Source: JBBATK01 sp044228285
GTDB lineage: Bacteria > Bacteroidota > Ignavibacteria > Kapaibacteriales > NICIL-2
DNA: 64,000 nt
NCBI GenBank assembly: GCA_044228285.1
Contig: JBGAVD010000002.1
Coordinates: 372,001 to 436,000, forward strand
Direction of reading: 5' to 3'
The notes beneath the pieces were generated by a model. It ran no database searches and was not told where the DNA came from. It saw nothing but the letters and a program-made list of their open reading frames with translations. The translations under genes and the position numbers were made by a program. This document shows, piece by piece, positions 43,582 to 52,434 of this stretch (position 1 is its first letter; every line of letters starts with the position of its first letter).

Positions 43582-46368
43582 ATGAAACATTTGCACCTTC
43601 TTTTCATCGTTTTCGGGTTATCCATTCTCTTCGTTGGACTTAACGCCCAACCGCACTGGCGCAAGTTAGGACCGCTCGAGGGAGGTTCTTCTGTACTGAA
43701 CTTCAGTGAGGGGCAGCCCGGTGCGGTGTATTCGTGCACACGGTACAACGTCTATCGCACTACCAACAACGGCGACTCATGGGAATTGCATACAGCTGGT
43801 CTACCCAATGCGCGATTGTACTGGGTTCATGCAGCAAAGTCCAGACTTGTGTATATCGCAACGGATGCTGGCTTGTTCCGCTGCACTGATTCTACGGTCT
43901 CCCAATGGACGCGAGTCGACAAGGGTTTTGAAGTACCATCTGTTCAGTTTATAGAAAGTGATCCGTTTACCGGAGTTCTTTTTGCTGGGATTTCAATGAA
44001 ACTCTATGCGTCGAACGACAATGGCAATACTTGGAGTGAGTTCGCTAAGCAAATCGATCCTGCCTTTCGAAGATTTGATCGGTGCGGAAGGATCTATTTC
44101 AATGTCGATCATGAGATTATTGTGGGCTTTGGCAGGAATTTGTTTCGATCCACGAACTCTGGACAGAGTTGGGCGATCGTTCTGCCAAATCTCGGTACTT
44201 CAGCTATATCTTCTGATTACTATGAAAACATGTCGAGGCTGTCTCTACTACCAGGAGCTACGGAGTTAATGTTTAGTAGGAACCGAGTAGATTATTATGA
44301 TTCAAACTACAGTTTTGACTATGATGCTACTGTACTTGAGTACATTTTGAATCGGCATGGAGAGTTAGCGTATTCTGCAATTGCGTTCATTGACTCAACG
44401 ACTGGGCGGTTCTTGTATAGTATCTGGACTAATGGTGTCGTGAATACTTGTTCGACCTCCTGCAATCCACCTGCTGTGTACACTAATGTTGGACTGCGAT
44501 GTAAGCTTGCATCCAGGATGATTCGGGTTTCGAATAATACAGTATTCCTATCAACACTTGGAGGCGGTGTGTACCGCAGCAGCGACTTTGGAGCACATTG
44601 GGAGGAGGCAAGTACCGGGATGAGTGAATCGAAAGTGTGGGATATCGTAAAGATGAAAGGCACTCAGACTATGTTTTGTGCAACGTCGGGCGGTGTCTAT
44701 AAGTCTGTTGACAATGGGGAGACATGGGAGAATACCAGTAGTGGAATGAGTGAAGTACTGTGTATGTCCGTTGCCCTGACGCAAAAGCAGACGCTGCTCG
44801 CAGCTACCTTGTGGGGAATATACCGGTCCGTCGATCTTGGTGAAACGTGGGTAAAGGCTGACTCGGGATTGAAGAACAAAGCAATTAACAAGTTGTTCGT
44901 CGCACCGGGTAATCGCATCTACGCTGCAACTACCGGTAAGGGTATCCAGTATTCAGACGACGACGGCAAAACGTGGGTTTACCCAGGGAATGATTTTGCA
45001 TCACCGCTCGGACGTGACTTGGTGACAGACATCTCCTACAATAGCACAACCAAGCGCATGTACTGTTCTTCGAGAGGTGGTTGTGTGATGTCTAAGGATA
45101 CCGCTAAAACGTGGATTGACTACAACCCGGGCATCTCAGTTCCACCTGCTTTCAGAACTGACGGTGGACACTTGATGTACGGCATTGACGTGGATGAGGA
45201 GTCTAACTTCAGCTACATGGCATCTGTGGATGGAGTGTGGCGTCTCGATGAGAAGAGTCTATACTGGAACAACTTTGCAATCGATTATCCAGACAAATAC
45301 TGCAAGACTATCAAGGTCAATCAGAATGGTGTCGTCTTTACTGGAACCTTGAATAAAGGCATCTACCGATCAGTTGACAGTGCCGTCACTTGGACAGCAT
45401 TTACATCAGGGATGCCTAACTTCCCCATCTACTCGTTGTTCGTTGATGAAGACAGCTACATCTATGCTGGAACTGCGGGCGGCGGTATTTATAAAACAGT
45501 GAATCCAACAGCCTCCCTCTCTCAGCCCTTGCTGCGCTTCCCGGTTCAAGACTCTGTCTGTGATTCAACTTTCGTTCGTCTTATGTGGCAGAAGGTAAAG
45601 TACGGACAGACCTATGAGTTGCTCGTGAAGAAGCGTGACGGAACAGTTGTGCTTGATGACAGCTTAGTGTCAGGAACAACGAGGCAGGTCCTAAACCTAG
45701 AGAGCAACACCGCTTATACTTGGAAAGTTCGCGCTATACATGACGGAGTTAAAAGTGCATGGTCGGACGAATGGTCATTTACAGTTGCTAAACAGATTCC
45801 AGGCCAAGTCGCACTTCGTGCTCCGCGCATTGACTCCGTGCTTACCACACTTACCCCTACCTTCTACTGGAACGAGGCAAGCGACGCGGAATACTACCAT
45901 CTCCAGATTGCTGAGAACCCAGAAATGACGCTACTGGTTGTAGACGATTCAACTCTAACCTCTACAACGAAGAACGTTCTTGGCCTAACAGAGAATAGAT
46001 CATATTATTGGCGAATCCACTCAAAGAACGAAAAGGGGAGTGGGAAATGGTCGAATGTCTGGTCTTTCAGCACGTCGAGCAACACAAGCGTCGCCAGTCT
46101 TCCGACTAACCCAGCGAAATGGCAGCTCTTCCCAAACCCTGCCGGAAATGAGCTTCACTGCGTTCTACAAGCAGAAACAGCTGCCGGTGCTCGGATTAGC
46201 ATAACTGACCTCCTTGGGAACAGCATCCTGGAATGTGCAGCCTCAGTGGCTCAAACAGAAACGTGTGATGTTGTTCTGGACATAAGCAATGTTGCAAACG
46301 GCTGTTATGCAGCTTCGCTCATTACACCGACTCAAGTTCTTCGTCAACGGTTTATGATTCTTCGTTAA
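43582..46368 (+). CDS. Large secreted beta-propeller protein with fibronectin type III modules and T9SS sorting domain
   Basis: A protein of 928 residues. After a signal peptide (LLFIVFGLSILFVGLNAQ) come two groups of Asp-box/BNR-type repeats, about residues 25-640, such as VYRTTNNGDSWELHTAGLP, VYKSVDNGETWENTSSGM, YRSVDLGETWVKADSGL and IYRSVDSAVTWTAFTSGMP, the sortilin-like propeller pattern. Residues about 655-830 form two fibronectin type III-like domains (LMWQKVKYGQTYELLVKK, FYWNEASDAEYYHLQIAE). Residues 855-928 form a T9SS sorting domain ending RQRFMILR. Secreted, possibly glycan- or protein-binding. Paralogue of the gene at 47678. Confidence 0.92.
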   Translation: MKHLHLLFIVFGLSILFVGLNAQPHWRKLGPLEGGSSVLNFSEGQPGAVYSCTRYNVYRTTNNGDSWELHTAGLPNARLYWVHAAKSRLVYIATDAGLFRCTDSTVSQWTRVDKGFEVPSVQFIESDPFTGVLFAGISMKLYASNDNGNTWSEFAKQIDPAFRRFDRCGRIYFNVDHEIIVGFGRNLFRSTNSGQSWAIVLPNLGTSAISSDYYENMSRLSLLPGATELMFSRNRVDYYDSNYSFDYDATVLEYILNRHGELAYSAIAFIDSTTGRFLYSIWTNGVVNTCSTSCNPPAVYTNVGLRCKLASRMIRVSNNTVFLSTLGGGVYRSSDFGAHWEEASTGMSESKVWDIVKMKGTQTMFCATSGGVYKSVDNGETWENTSSGMSEVLCMSVALTQKQTLLAATLWGIYRSVDLGETWVKADSGLKNKAINKLFVAPGNRIYAATTGKGIQYSDDDGKTWVYPGNDFASPLGRDLVTDISYNSTTKRMYCSSRGGCVMSKDTAKTWIDYNPGISVPPAFRTDGGHLMYGIDVDEESNFSYMASVDGVWRLDEKSLYWNNFAIDYPDKYCKTIKVNQNGVVFTGTLNKGIYRSVDSAVTWTAFTSGMPNFPIYSLFVDEDSYIYAGTAGGGIYKTVNPTASLSQPLLRFPVQDSVCDSTFVRLMWQKVKYGQTYELLVKKRDGTVVLDDSLVSGTTRQVLNLESNTAYTWKVRAIHDGVKSAWSDEWSFTVAKQIPGQVALRAPRIDSVLTTLTPTFYWNEASDAEYYHLQIAENPEMTLLVVDDSTLTSTTKNVLGLTENRSYYWRIHSKNEKGSGKWSNVWSFSTSSNTSVASLPTNPAKWQLFPNPAGNELHCVLQAETAAGARISITDLLGNSILECAASVAQTETCDVVLDISNVANGCYAASLITPTQVLRQRFMILR

Positions 46369-46895
46369 GGATAGATGTGGTGGTACAGTAGAGGCACTTT
46401 CATTGGAAAAATGGAAGGGAGTACTGATTTCTTTCGTAGCATCTTGATGAATGGGGGTACGTTTGTTTGACCGGAGTTCATGTGTTGATCATGTAAGGGT
46501 CCCCCCGTTCTTTAGTCGGAAAACAGCCCGTCTTTAAGAATGGAATAACACCTCTTTTCTGTGTTGTCTTGATTGCTAGAAACCTTTGAAAACCAAATAC
46601 GGAGTCATGTAACTTAACGAATCATGTCGACGCTCCAGGTGATAGAATCTGAAGTACTCGTCTGAGCCGGTATAGAGCGTTTTGTAGTCGTCAGCTGACC
46701 TCAGGTACACATGCTCGTACTTGACCGAACGCCAAGGACGTTCTACAAAAATGCTGTCCGAAGCGCAGCTTTTGAAGTCTATAGTTATCTACAACTCGAG
46801 AGTCCTCCGTGTGACAATCAACGCCGAGGTCTGCGAACGAAAACTACTATTCGCTATTTTGAATCACAGCCACAAATTCAGGTCAAGCCCAGTCT
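46369..46895. other. Intergenic stretch holding an IS3 relic
   Basis: Between the propeller gene and the small membrane-protein gene. A leftward IS3 transposase fragment is at 46576-46775. Elsewhere a C6 run (46501-46506) is the only notable feature. No intact gene. Confidence 0.6.
46576..46775 (-). pseudogene. C-terminal fragment of an IS3-family orfB
   Basis: The leftward frame reads SDSIFVERPWRSVKYEHVYL, then RSADDYKTLYTGSDEYFRFYHLERRHDSLSYMTPYLVFKGF and TAG at 46578. This matches the end of IS3-type transposases, including the catalytic Glu of the DDE triad (FVERPWRSVKYE) and the RRHxSLxYxTP motif. The first two thirds of the gene are missing, so it is dead. It is not the same as the intact IS3 at 50503 (which reads RPHSALGCISP). 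Confidence 0.85.
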
Positions 46896-47351
46896 ATGAG
46901 AATTGTACCTAAGACTATGAAAGTATGGGAGAGAATCTGCCAGATCTTGCTGGTTGATATTGTAGTTCTCGTCTCGTTTGTGGTATACAAAGCCCCTTCA
47001 CCAAGTAGTTCACTGGAGTTATTATTATATGGGCCGATGACTGTTATTGCGAGTATAGTCGTGGCAATATTGGCAAATGATGATTATAGAAAACTCCTTG
47101 TAGTCAATATACTGGTTACACCAGTGATGTTGTTTGTTGTTTGGGGAGTCGCGGAATCTGTTCACACTGGCCGTATAGAATTGCGCTGGATGTTTATAAG
47201 ATCAGACTCAACATTTCATCTCACCGTAAATGAAGACGTGGGCAGTTTCATTCTCATGTGCCATAATGATAGTTTAAGCTCATATCACAGCCGTAATGGA
47301 TCGGCTGAGCAGTATCTGAAAGGTTGGAAACTCTCTGATAGCCTAGGCTAG
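46896..47351 (+). CDS. Small membrane protein of unknown function
   Basis: A protein of 151 residues (ATG 46896; ATG 46917 in frame). It has three hydrophobic segments: ICQILLVDIVVLVSFVVY (about 14-31), GPMTVIASIVVAILA (about 47-61), and LLVVNILVTPVMLFVVWGV (about 68-86). After them lies a soluble tail of about 65 residues (RIELRWMFIRSDSTFHLTVNEDVGSFILMCHNDS). No family is recognised; the tail facing is unknown. Low GC and isolation between two propeller genes suggest it is accessory. Confidence 0.7.
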   Translation: MRIVPKTMKVWERICQILLVDIVVLVSFVVYKAPSPSSSLELLLYGPMTVIASIVVAILANDDYRKLLVVNILVTPVMLFVVWGVAESVHTGRIELRWMFIRSDSTFHLTVNEDVGSFILMCHNDSLSSYHSRNGSAEQYLKGWKLSDSLG

Positions 47352-47677
47352 CTTTACATCATCGAGTACGATAGGTTAGTGGGCTTACATGGTCCAACTG
47401 ACACTATTCCAATATTTACATACTGAATGAGTATTGCAACTCTCTCCAGTTTAAGATAGGTGGACATCGAGGGAATATTTATCTCACACCATCGCTGTTA
47501 GCGGTGCGTTCCCCAACGAATGACAGATCAATCTTCTATTTTTAATTTCGCAGTGATCCAGAGTTCCTATCGGTCGTGTTGGTAGTCGCTGTACTTTGCG
47601 GTGCACTCTGCTCGAAGCATTGACACTGGTGTCCAGATGTCGAAACAGACCAAAGAAATTGAACAAATCGACACTAT
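47352..47677. other. Gene-free stretch before the second propeller gene
   Basis: I see nothing in it beyond a probable promoter for the following gene; stops occur in every frame and there is no IS relic or hairpin with a T-tract. Confidence 0.5.
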
Positions 47678-50530
47678 ATGATGAAATCACCATTCAAACG
47701 AACACTACTTAGCGTCATCGTACTAGGACTAGCTCTCGCATCTCTATGTCAAAGTGCAGAGACCTGGCAGCGACTCAGTTCGAAAGACATAGTCGGCGCG
47801 CACGTGCGGGCGATCTGTGATGGCAGAGGCAGTGCGATGTTCGCCATGACTGACAAGGCTGTCTACCGCAGGGATAGTTTAGGCAAAAAGTGGGAGAGCG
47901 TAGGACCCAAGATTGTCGTGCAGTCAGATACATTCTTGTGCTTGAAGTCAAGTCCTTCCGGCGTGCTGTATCTAGGGTCTTGCAGAGGGCTCTACTGGAG
48001 TCTTGACAATGGAAAAACTTGGTTGACACCGACTGGTGAGACTCAGAAAGTTAAGATTGAGAGAATTTTTGTGGATACTACTGGTGTTGTGTTTGCCGGA
48101 TCTTTTGGACAGTTGTTTCGATCGGCTGATTCTGGACAAATGTGGTTAGAGGTGGCTAAAGAGATACCAGAGCGGTATAAGTACGGGGTGCCAGTGTTGA
48201 TGTACTCGTATTCTCAAGCGCTTCTGGTTAGTTTCGGTTCGTGGTTCTATCGTAGTAGCAACACGGGAATTACTTGGACGCAGCATTCGAAAAACGACGC
48301 GGGGGACGATTACTTTGGCATTGAGACTGAGTATGATGTAACGACTTCAATCTGGAGCATGGTTTCAACGAAAGATTTCTATTCTTGTACTGCACAGAAG
48401 ATGAGCAACGGTGTGGCCAACGGTTCTAACATGCTTATACGATTCTCTCGAACAAAGAACCTACTGGAGTGTAGAGAATCAAAATATTTCTACCCACCTG
48501 GGAAGAGTAGCTATTTTAAAGGTGGTCACTATGCAGGCGTCATCATCCAGAACACTGATTCGGTTTTGTATGGGTCATGGTGCTATGGCATAACAAAGAT
48601 TGGTGTGTGTAACTCATGTCACAATCAAGAGAACTATGGTTCTGGACGATTCGTCAACGAGGGTTTCCGCAATCTCTCAGTGAGTTGCTTATACAAAGCT
48701 CGCAACGGTGATTATTATGCAGGTTTTCATGGTGCAGGTGTCTTTCGGTCTACCGACGAAGGTGAGCACTGGGTAGAAGACAATGATGGAATGAACGAAG
48801 CCCCCCTTCATGTTCTACTGCTGCCTGCTGAGAACAGTTCAAAGTTCATTGCAGGTTCAGAGACGGGAGTCTACATTTCCAACGACAGTTGCCAAACGTG
48901 GAAGAGACACATATCGGGTCTCGATAATTATTGTGTGTATGCTTTGGAGTTTAGCAAGAAAGGAACTTTGCTTGCTGGTACACAGAGTGGAGTGCATCGG
49001 TCGCTAGACTCAGGACTGACTTGGAAATCCATGAAAGCACCCTCCTTTGTTTTTGGCAGCTACACAGCTCTCACTCCATATCTGAATGTATGCGACTTTC
49101 TTGTCATGAATGATAACACCATCCTCGCTAGCACGATGAATGGTGTTTGGGTTTCGCGCGATGATGGTTTGACTTGGGTTCCAAAGAACGCGAGTGGTGA
49201 GATTAACTATCAAGGCCGTGGAACAGCGATGGTGTGGGACACGCTGCGAAACACCGTCTACGTAGCTGCCTTCAATAGCTGTGCATCAACAAACGATACT
49301 GGCAATACCTGGAAAGAGTACCGATTCAATCTCGTTGCCTTCAATGCAATTGAACTCATCAACCAGACCTTGGTACTTGCAGGCAGTGCCCAGGTCGTAA
49401 CTGCCGATCTCGCTGCGCCAGAGGTTCTCTTGGGTCCGATGAACGGCAATCTTTCAGCAAAGCGTTATGACTATGCGTGTCAAACTCTGAGTCGAGACGA
49501 GTTCGGTACGGTCTATCTCGGCACAATGAAGAAGGGTGCTTTCCGAACAACGGATGCAGGAGCAAGCTGGAATAGTTGGAATGGAGGCTTGCAGACACTT
49601 AACCTTGTCAAGTTTGTGAAGGACAAGCAAAACTACCTCTATGCGCTCACTGCTGACGATGGACTCTACCGAACAGAAGCGCCAATCATTTCGCTTGCTG
49701 CACCGGAGCTTGTCTCCCCAAAGAATGATTCCTCAAGCGATTTCACAACTATAAGCTTCTCTTGGAAGTCAGTGCCCAATGCTGCAAGCTATGAGATACA
49801 GGTATCTCGTGATACGCTCTTTAAGCTACTAGAGGCGAATGCCAGCAACGTCAAGCTGCTCACAACAAGTTTAGATCTTCAGAGAGGATTTCTCTACTAC
49901 TGGCGCGTTCGCGCCAGAAACAGTAGTCTGATGGGAGAGTGGTCTACTACAAGAGTACTCACTATCCAAGCACAGCTTACAGAACGCGTGGTGCTGACAA
50001 GTCCAAGCCCAGATTCCGTCCTTCAGACCTCAACTCCTGAGCTTCGTTGGCTGAAAGCCAAGAACGCAACGAGCTATGAAGTGCAGGTAGCGAAGGATAG
50101 TCTGTTCTCCACGCCTGTGTGGACCACATCCGCTCACACTACACTAGGAGCAACGGCAACTGGTCTGACTTCCTTTAGTCAGTACTATTGGCATGTACGG
50201 GCTCTGAACGGAAGTTTAGCCGGACTTTGGTCAGAAACATGGCCCTTCAGCACAGGCAACCTAGTGAATGATGTGTCAGAGGACGAACGCACTGGAGATG
50301 AGTTCGTAGAACTGAAGCTCGTTCCAAATCCAGCAGGACTACGTTTAAGTATAGTAGGTGTACCAACCGGTGACATCGATGTGCGTCTTTACGATAGCAT
50401 TGGGAAGCTTGTTCTCTCGTCTAACACCACCGATATTCAACTTGCCTCAGTTTCTAGTGGAGTGTATTCGTGCGTTGTGCAATGTGCCAAGCGTCTTGAG
50501 GTTGACCCGTTTCGAGCTACACTAAGTTAA
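47678..50530 (+). CDS. Beta-propeller/fibronectin III T9SS protein, end replaced by an IS
   Basis: A protein of 950 residues, paralogue of the one at 43582: signal peptide (LLSVIVLGLALASLCQSA), BNR repeats (LYWSLDNGKTWLTP, LFRSADSGQMWLEVAKEIP, VFRSTDEGEHWVEDNDGM), two fibronectin type III-like domains (ISFSWKSVPNAASYEIQVS, LRWLKAKNATSYEVQVAK), and the start of a sorting domain (LKLVPNPAGLRLSIVG ... SSGVYSCVVQCAKRLE). The last residues, VDPFRATLS, are encoded by the left end of the IS3 element at 50503. The normal basic, hydrophobic C-terminal end is absent, so T9SS recognition is probably impaired. Confidence 0.9.
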   Translation: MMKSPFKRTLLSVIVLGLALASLCQSAETWQRLSSKDIVGAHVRAICDGRGSAMFAMTDKAVYRRDSLGKKWESVGPKIVVQSDTFLCLKSSPSGVLYLGSCRGLYWSLDNGKTWLTPTGETQKVKIERIFVDTTGVVFAGSFGQLFRSADSGQMWLEVAKEIPERYKYGVPVLMYSYSQALLVSFGSWFYRSSNTGITWTQHSKNDAGDDYFGIETEYDVTTSIWSMVSTKDFYSCTAQKMSNGVANGSNMLIRFSRTKNLLECRESKYFYPPGKSSYFKGGHYAGVIIQNTDSVLYGSWCYGITKIGVCNSCHNQENYGSGRFVNEGFRNLSVSCLYKARNGDYYAGFHGAGVFRSTDEGEHWVEDNDGMNEAPLHVLLLPAENSSKFIAGSETGVYISNDSCQTWKRHISGLDNYCVYALEFSKKGTLLAGTQSGVHRSLDSGLTWKSMKAPSFVFGSYTALTPYLNVCDFLVMNDNTILASTMNGVWVSRDDGLTWVPKNASGEINYQGRGTAMVWDTLRNTVYVAAFNSCASTNDTGNTWKEYRFNLVAFNAIELINQTLVLAGSAQVVTADLAAPEVLLGPMNGNLSAKRYDYACQTLSRDEFGTVYLGTMKKGAFRTTDAGASWNSWNGGLQTLNLVKFVKDKQNYLYALTADDGLYRTEAPIISLAAPELVSPKNDSSSDFTTISFSWKSVPNAASYEIQVSRDTLFKLLEANASNVKLLTTSLDLQRGFLYYWRVRARNSSLMGEWSTTRVLTIQAQLTERVVLTSPSPDSVLQTSTPELRWLKAKNATSYEVQVAKDSLFSTPVWTTSAHTTLGATATGLTSFSQYYWHVRALNGSLAGLWSETWPFSTGNLVNDVSEDERTGDEFVELKLVPNPAGLRLSIVGVPTGDIDVRLYDSIGKLVLSSNTTDIQLASVSSGVYSCVVQCAKRLEVDPFRATLS

Positions 50531-50576
50531 GATACCGGCGCCGTAGATTTGTTCAACTACACTACGGAGTATCTTT

Positions 50577-50885
50577 ATGAGTGAGAAGAGTGCAAGACGG
50601 GAACGCAGGACCTTCAGTCCAGAGTTCAAAGAATCGGCAGTTCGCATGGTAGACGAAGGGAAGCTGCCAATGTCCCAGATAGCTAACGACCTAGGAGTGC
50701 ATGTAACGCAACTGCGAAGCTGGCGCGATGCTTTTCACGAGCACGCAACGGAAGCTTTTCCAGGTCGTGGCAATCAGCGAGAGCTTGAGGCAAAAGTTGC
50801 TCAATTGCAGCGAGCTCTGAAAATCAAAGAGCAAGAGGTCGAAATTTTAAAAAAAGCGACGGCCTTCTTCGCGCGGGAGAAATAA
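50577..50885 (+). CDS. IS3-family transposase orfA
   Basis: A protein of 102 residues, full length for orfA. It begins ARRERRTFSPEFKESAVRMVDEGKLPMSQIANDLGVHVTQLRSWRD, the helix-turn-helix that binds the IS ends, and closes with a leucine-zipper (LEAKVAQLQRALKIKEQEVEILKKATAFFAREK) used for dimerisation. A run of seven A then G at 50849-50856 near its end is the likely slippery site for a -1 frameshift into orfB. Confidence 0.95.
   Translation: MSEKSARRERRTFSPEFKESAVRMVDEGKLPMSQIANDLGVHVTQLRSWRDAFHEHATEAFPGRGNQRELEAKVAQLQRALKIKEQEVEILKKATAFFAREK
50849..50856 (+). other. Probable -1 ribosomal frameshift site (A7G)
   Basis: AAAAAAAG sits in orfA. The orfB frame is in the -1 phase relative to orfA and is open from here through 50918 (KKSDGLLRAGEISKYQFIDN), so a -1 slip gives the OrfAB fusion transposase usual for IS3 elements. 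The site and the open overlap are seen directly; the slip itself is inferred. Confidence 0.85.
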
Positions 50886-50917
50886 GCAAGTACCAGTTCA
50901 TTGACAACCACAGACAG

Positions 50918-51769
50918 TTGTACCCAGTACGTTTGATGTGTAGTGTGCTTCGTGCGAGTTCAAGAGGCTTCTATACATGGTGCAACCGACGTGAAAAGGA
51001 TGAACAGCGTAAGGAAGGCCAAAACCAGATAGTTGAGAAGATTCGCGAGTATCAAGGTGACACCTATCGCTACGGCAGTCCCAGGATTCAAGCAATGCTG
51101 TGTAAAGACGGACACCGGCACAGTCGCAAACACATAGCAAAACTGATGAGAGAGAACGGACTAAGCTGCCGTTTAAAACGAGCGATCAAGCGAACAACGT
51201 TCAGTAAGGGCGATAAAAACGTAGCACCTGACTTAGTTAAGCGAGACTTCAGTGCAGAGCAACCGAATCAGCTATGGACCAGCGATATCACGTATTTGCG
51301 AGTCAAAAACGGCTGGGTTTATCTATGCGTCGTTCTTGACATATTTAGTCGTAAGGTCGTAGGCTGGAGCCTTGAAAGTCGGATGACTCAACGCTTAGTT
51401 CTACGAGCACTGACTATGGCAATCAAACGTCGGCGCCTCTGCAAGGGAGTCGTCTTCCACACCGATCGCGGTTCTCAATACAAGGCCAACTCGGTTGTAA
51501 AACTGTGTGAGAAGGCCGGAATCAATCGCAGTATGGGCGAAACGGGCACGTGCTACGACAACGCCATAACCGAGAGTTTTAATGGCACATTGAAAGACGA
51601 GATTCTGTTTTCTTACATACCACGTCATGACGAGGAAGCGCGAATACTGGTTGGCCGATACATTGAGTTATATTACAATCACCATCGACCGCATTCAGCT
51701 TTAGGCTGCATCAGTCCGATGGAGTTTGAAAGTAATTGGTGGCGTCAAAACAAGCTTAACTTTGTGTAG
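50918..51769 (+). CDS. IS3-family transposase orfB (integrase catalytic part)
   Basis: A protein of 283 residues as a separate frame, or the C-terminal part of OrfAB if translated by frameshift. The IS3 rve domain is complete: NQLWTSDITYLRVKNGW with the first Asp, VVFHTDRGSQYKANSVVKLC with the second, and TCYDNAITESFNGTLKDEIL with the Glu, then RYIELYYNHHRPHSALGCISPMEFE, the conserved ending. No stop or frameshift, so it may be active. A separate start at 50918 is uncertain because the frame continues upstream. Confidence 0.95.
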   Translation: MYPVRLMCSVLRASSRGFYTWCNRREKDEQRKEGQNQIVEKIREYQGDTYRYGSPRIQAMLCKDGHRHSRKHIAKLMRENGLSCRLKRAIKRTTFSKGDKNVAPDLVKRDFSAEQPNQLWTSDITYLRVKNGWVYLCVVLDIFSRKVVGWSLESRMTQRLVLRALTMAIKRRRLCKGVVFHTDRGSQYKANSVVKLCEKAGINRSMGETGTCYDNAITESFNGTLKDEILFSYIPRHDEEARILVGRYIELYYNHHRPHSALGCISPMEFESNWWRQNKLNFV

Positions 51770-51889
51770 CTGTTTTCGGGTCAAGATCATCTCGTGATCA
51801 GACAGTTGACAGTTGTGAGGTGAGGGTAGAGGTGTTGGTGCTGATAGCGCACAAGCACCGGTATCGAGGATTGGAATTCAATTCTATTA

Positions 51890-52085
51890 GCCGAGAATAC
51901 GCACCCATGACCCACCATTTCCACGAACGTTAGCTCATCGATTCCGTCTTGAGTGTTCTTGCTGATCCGCATAGTAACTTGCAGCATTAGAATGACTTCG
52001 CGAGTCTATGTTGGACCGCTTTGTCACTAAAAGACTGGATCAATCCGCATCGGATTAGGTGGGGCAGGGAGCGCGGATTTTCTAG
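51890..52085. mobile_element. 197-bp MITE-like element, copy 1 (196 bp)
   Basis: It matches the other three copies along its whole length, with one base missing near the start and its ends eroded (GCCGAGAATACGCAC at the left, GCGCGGATTTTCTAG at the right). It contains the internal inverted repeat CAATCCGC-AT-CGGATT. It lies 107 bases past the IS3 right end and 350 bases before the gene at 52435. Confidence 0.88.
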
Positions 52086-52189
52086 CATTGGTCAGAGCAT
52101 CGTGGATGCTCCGATGCAGATGATGAACCATCGTCGGAACATAGGATCGGATTTCTCTTGAACATAGCAGTGTCACAATGAATATGCCT

Positions 52190-52345
52190 GAGTCAATCAG
52201 CTATGCGTTTCTAGCATATCGCTATTTTCAGGTCTATTATAACCGTCTCTGGTCACACTCCGTACTTGGGTGCAAGTGTCCGATTGACTTTGAAAGAGCG
52301 TTCCGATTTAGTAGTTTGAACTGCCTCCACTAAACAGGGTCGGAT
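52190..52345 (+). pseudogene. IS3 orfB C-terminal relic
   Basis: It reads AYRYFQVYYNRLWSHSVLGCKCPIDFERAFRFSS, the ending of an IS3 orfB, and the terminal AAACAGGGTCGGATCCA may be the IS end. The same ending is found in the relic at 55040-55345. It lies between the MITE-like copy and the gene at 52435. Confidence 0.75.
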
Positions 52346-52434
52346 CCACTATTCAGTAGAGTAGTGTAGCGCTATAAGTGAGTGTGTCAATGGGTTTGGC
52401 GATTTCATGCCAGATCAGATATAGAGAAAGACCA

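Larger units (their letters stand above)
50503..51783 (+). mobile_element. IS3-family insertion sequence, apparently intact
   Basis: A 1281-bp element bounded by TGACCCG...CGGGTCA. The terminal inverted repeats are about 29 bp: left TGACCCGTTTCGAGCTACAC followed by TAAGTTAAG; right (reversed) TGACCCGAAAACAGCTACAC followed by AAAGTTAAG; they differ at five central bases and one more. It carries overlapping-frame orfA and orfB. The bases outside are GGT on the left and AGA on the right, so no 3-4-bp target duplication is visible. That suggests a deletion next to the element after insertion, consistent with the missing 3' end of the propeller gene. Confidence 0.92.

Noticed and set aside
46711..46912. 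Two overlapping rightward frames of about 62 codons
   Set aside because: They lie over a leftward IS3 transposase relic and have no features of their own.
51787..51987. 66-codon leftward frame across MITE-like copy 1
   Set aside because: The frame is not conserved at the other three copies (stops and changes after about 36 codons), so it is not evidence for a gene in the element.
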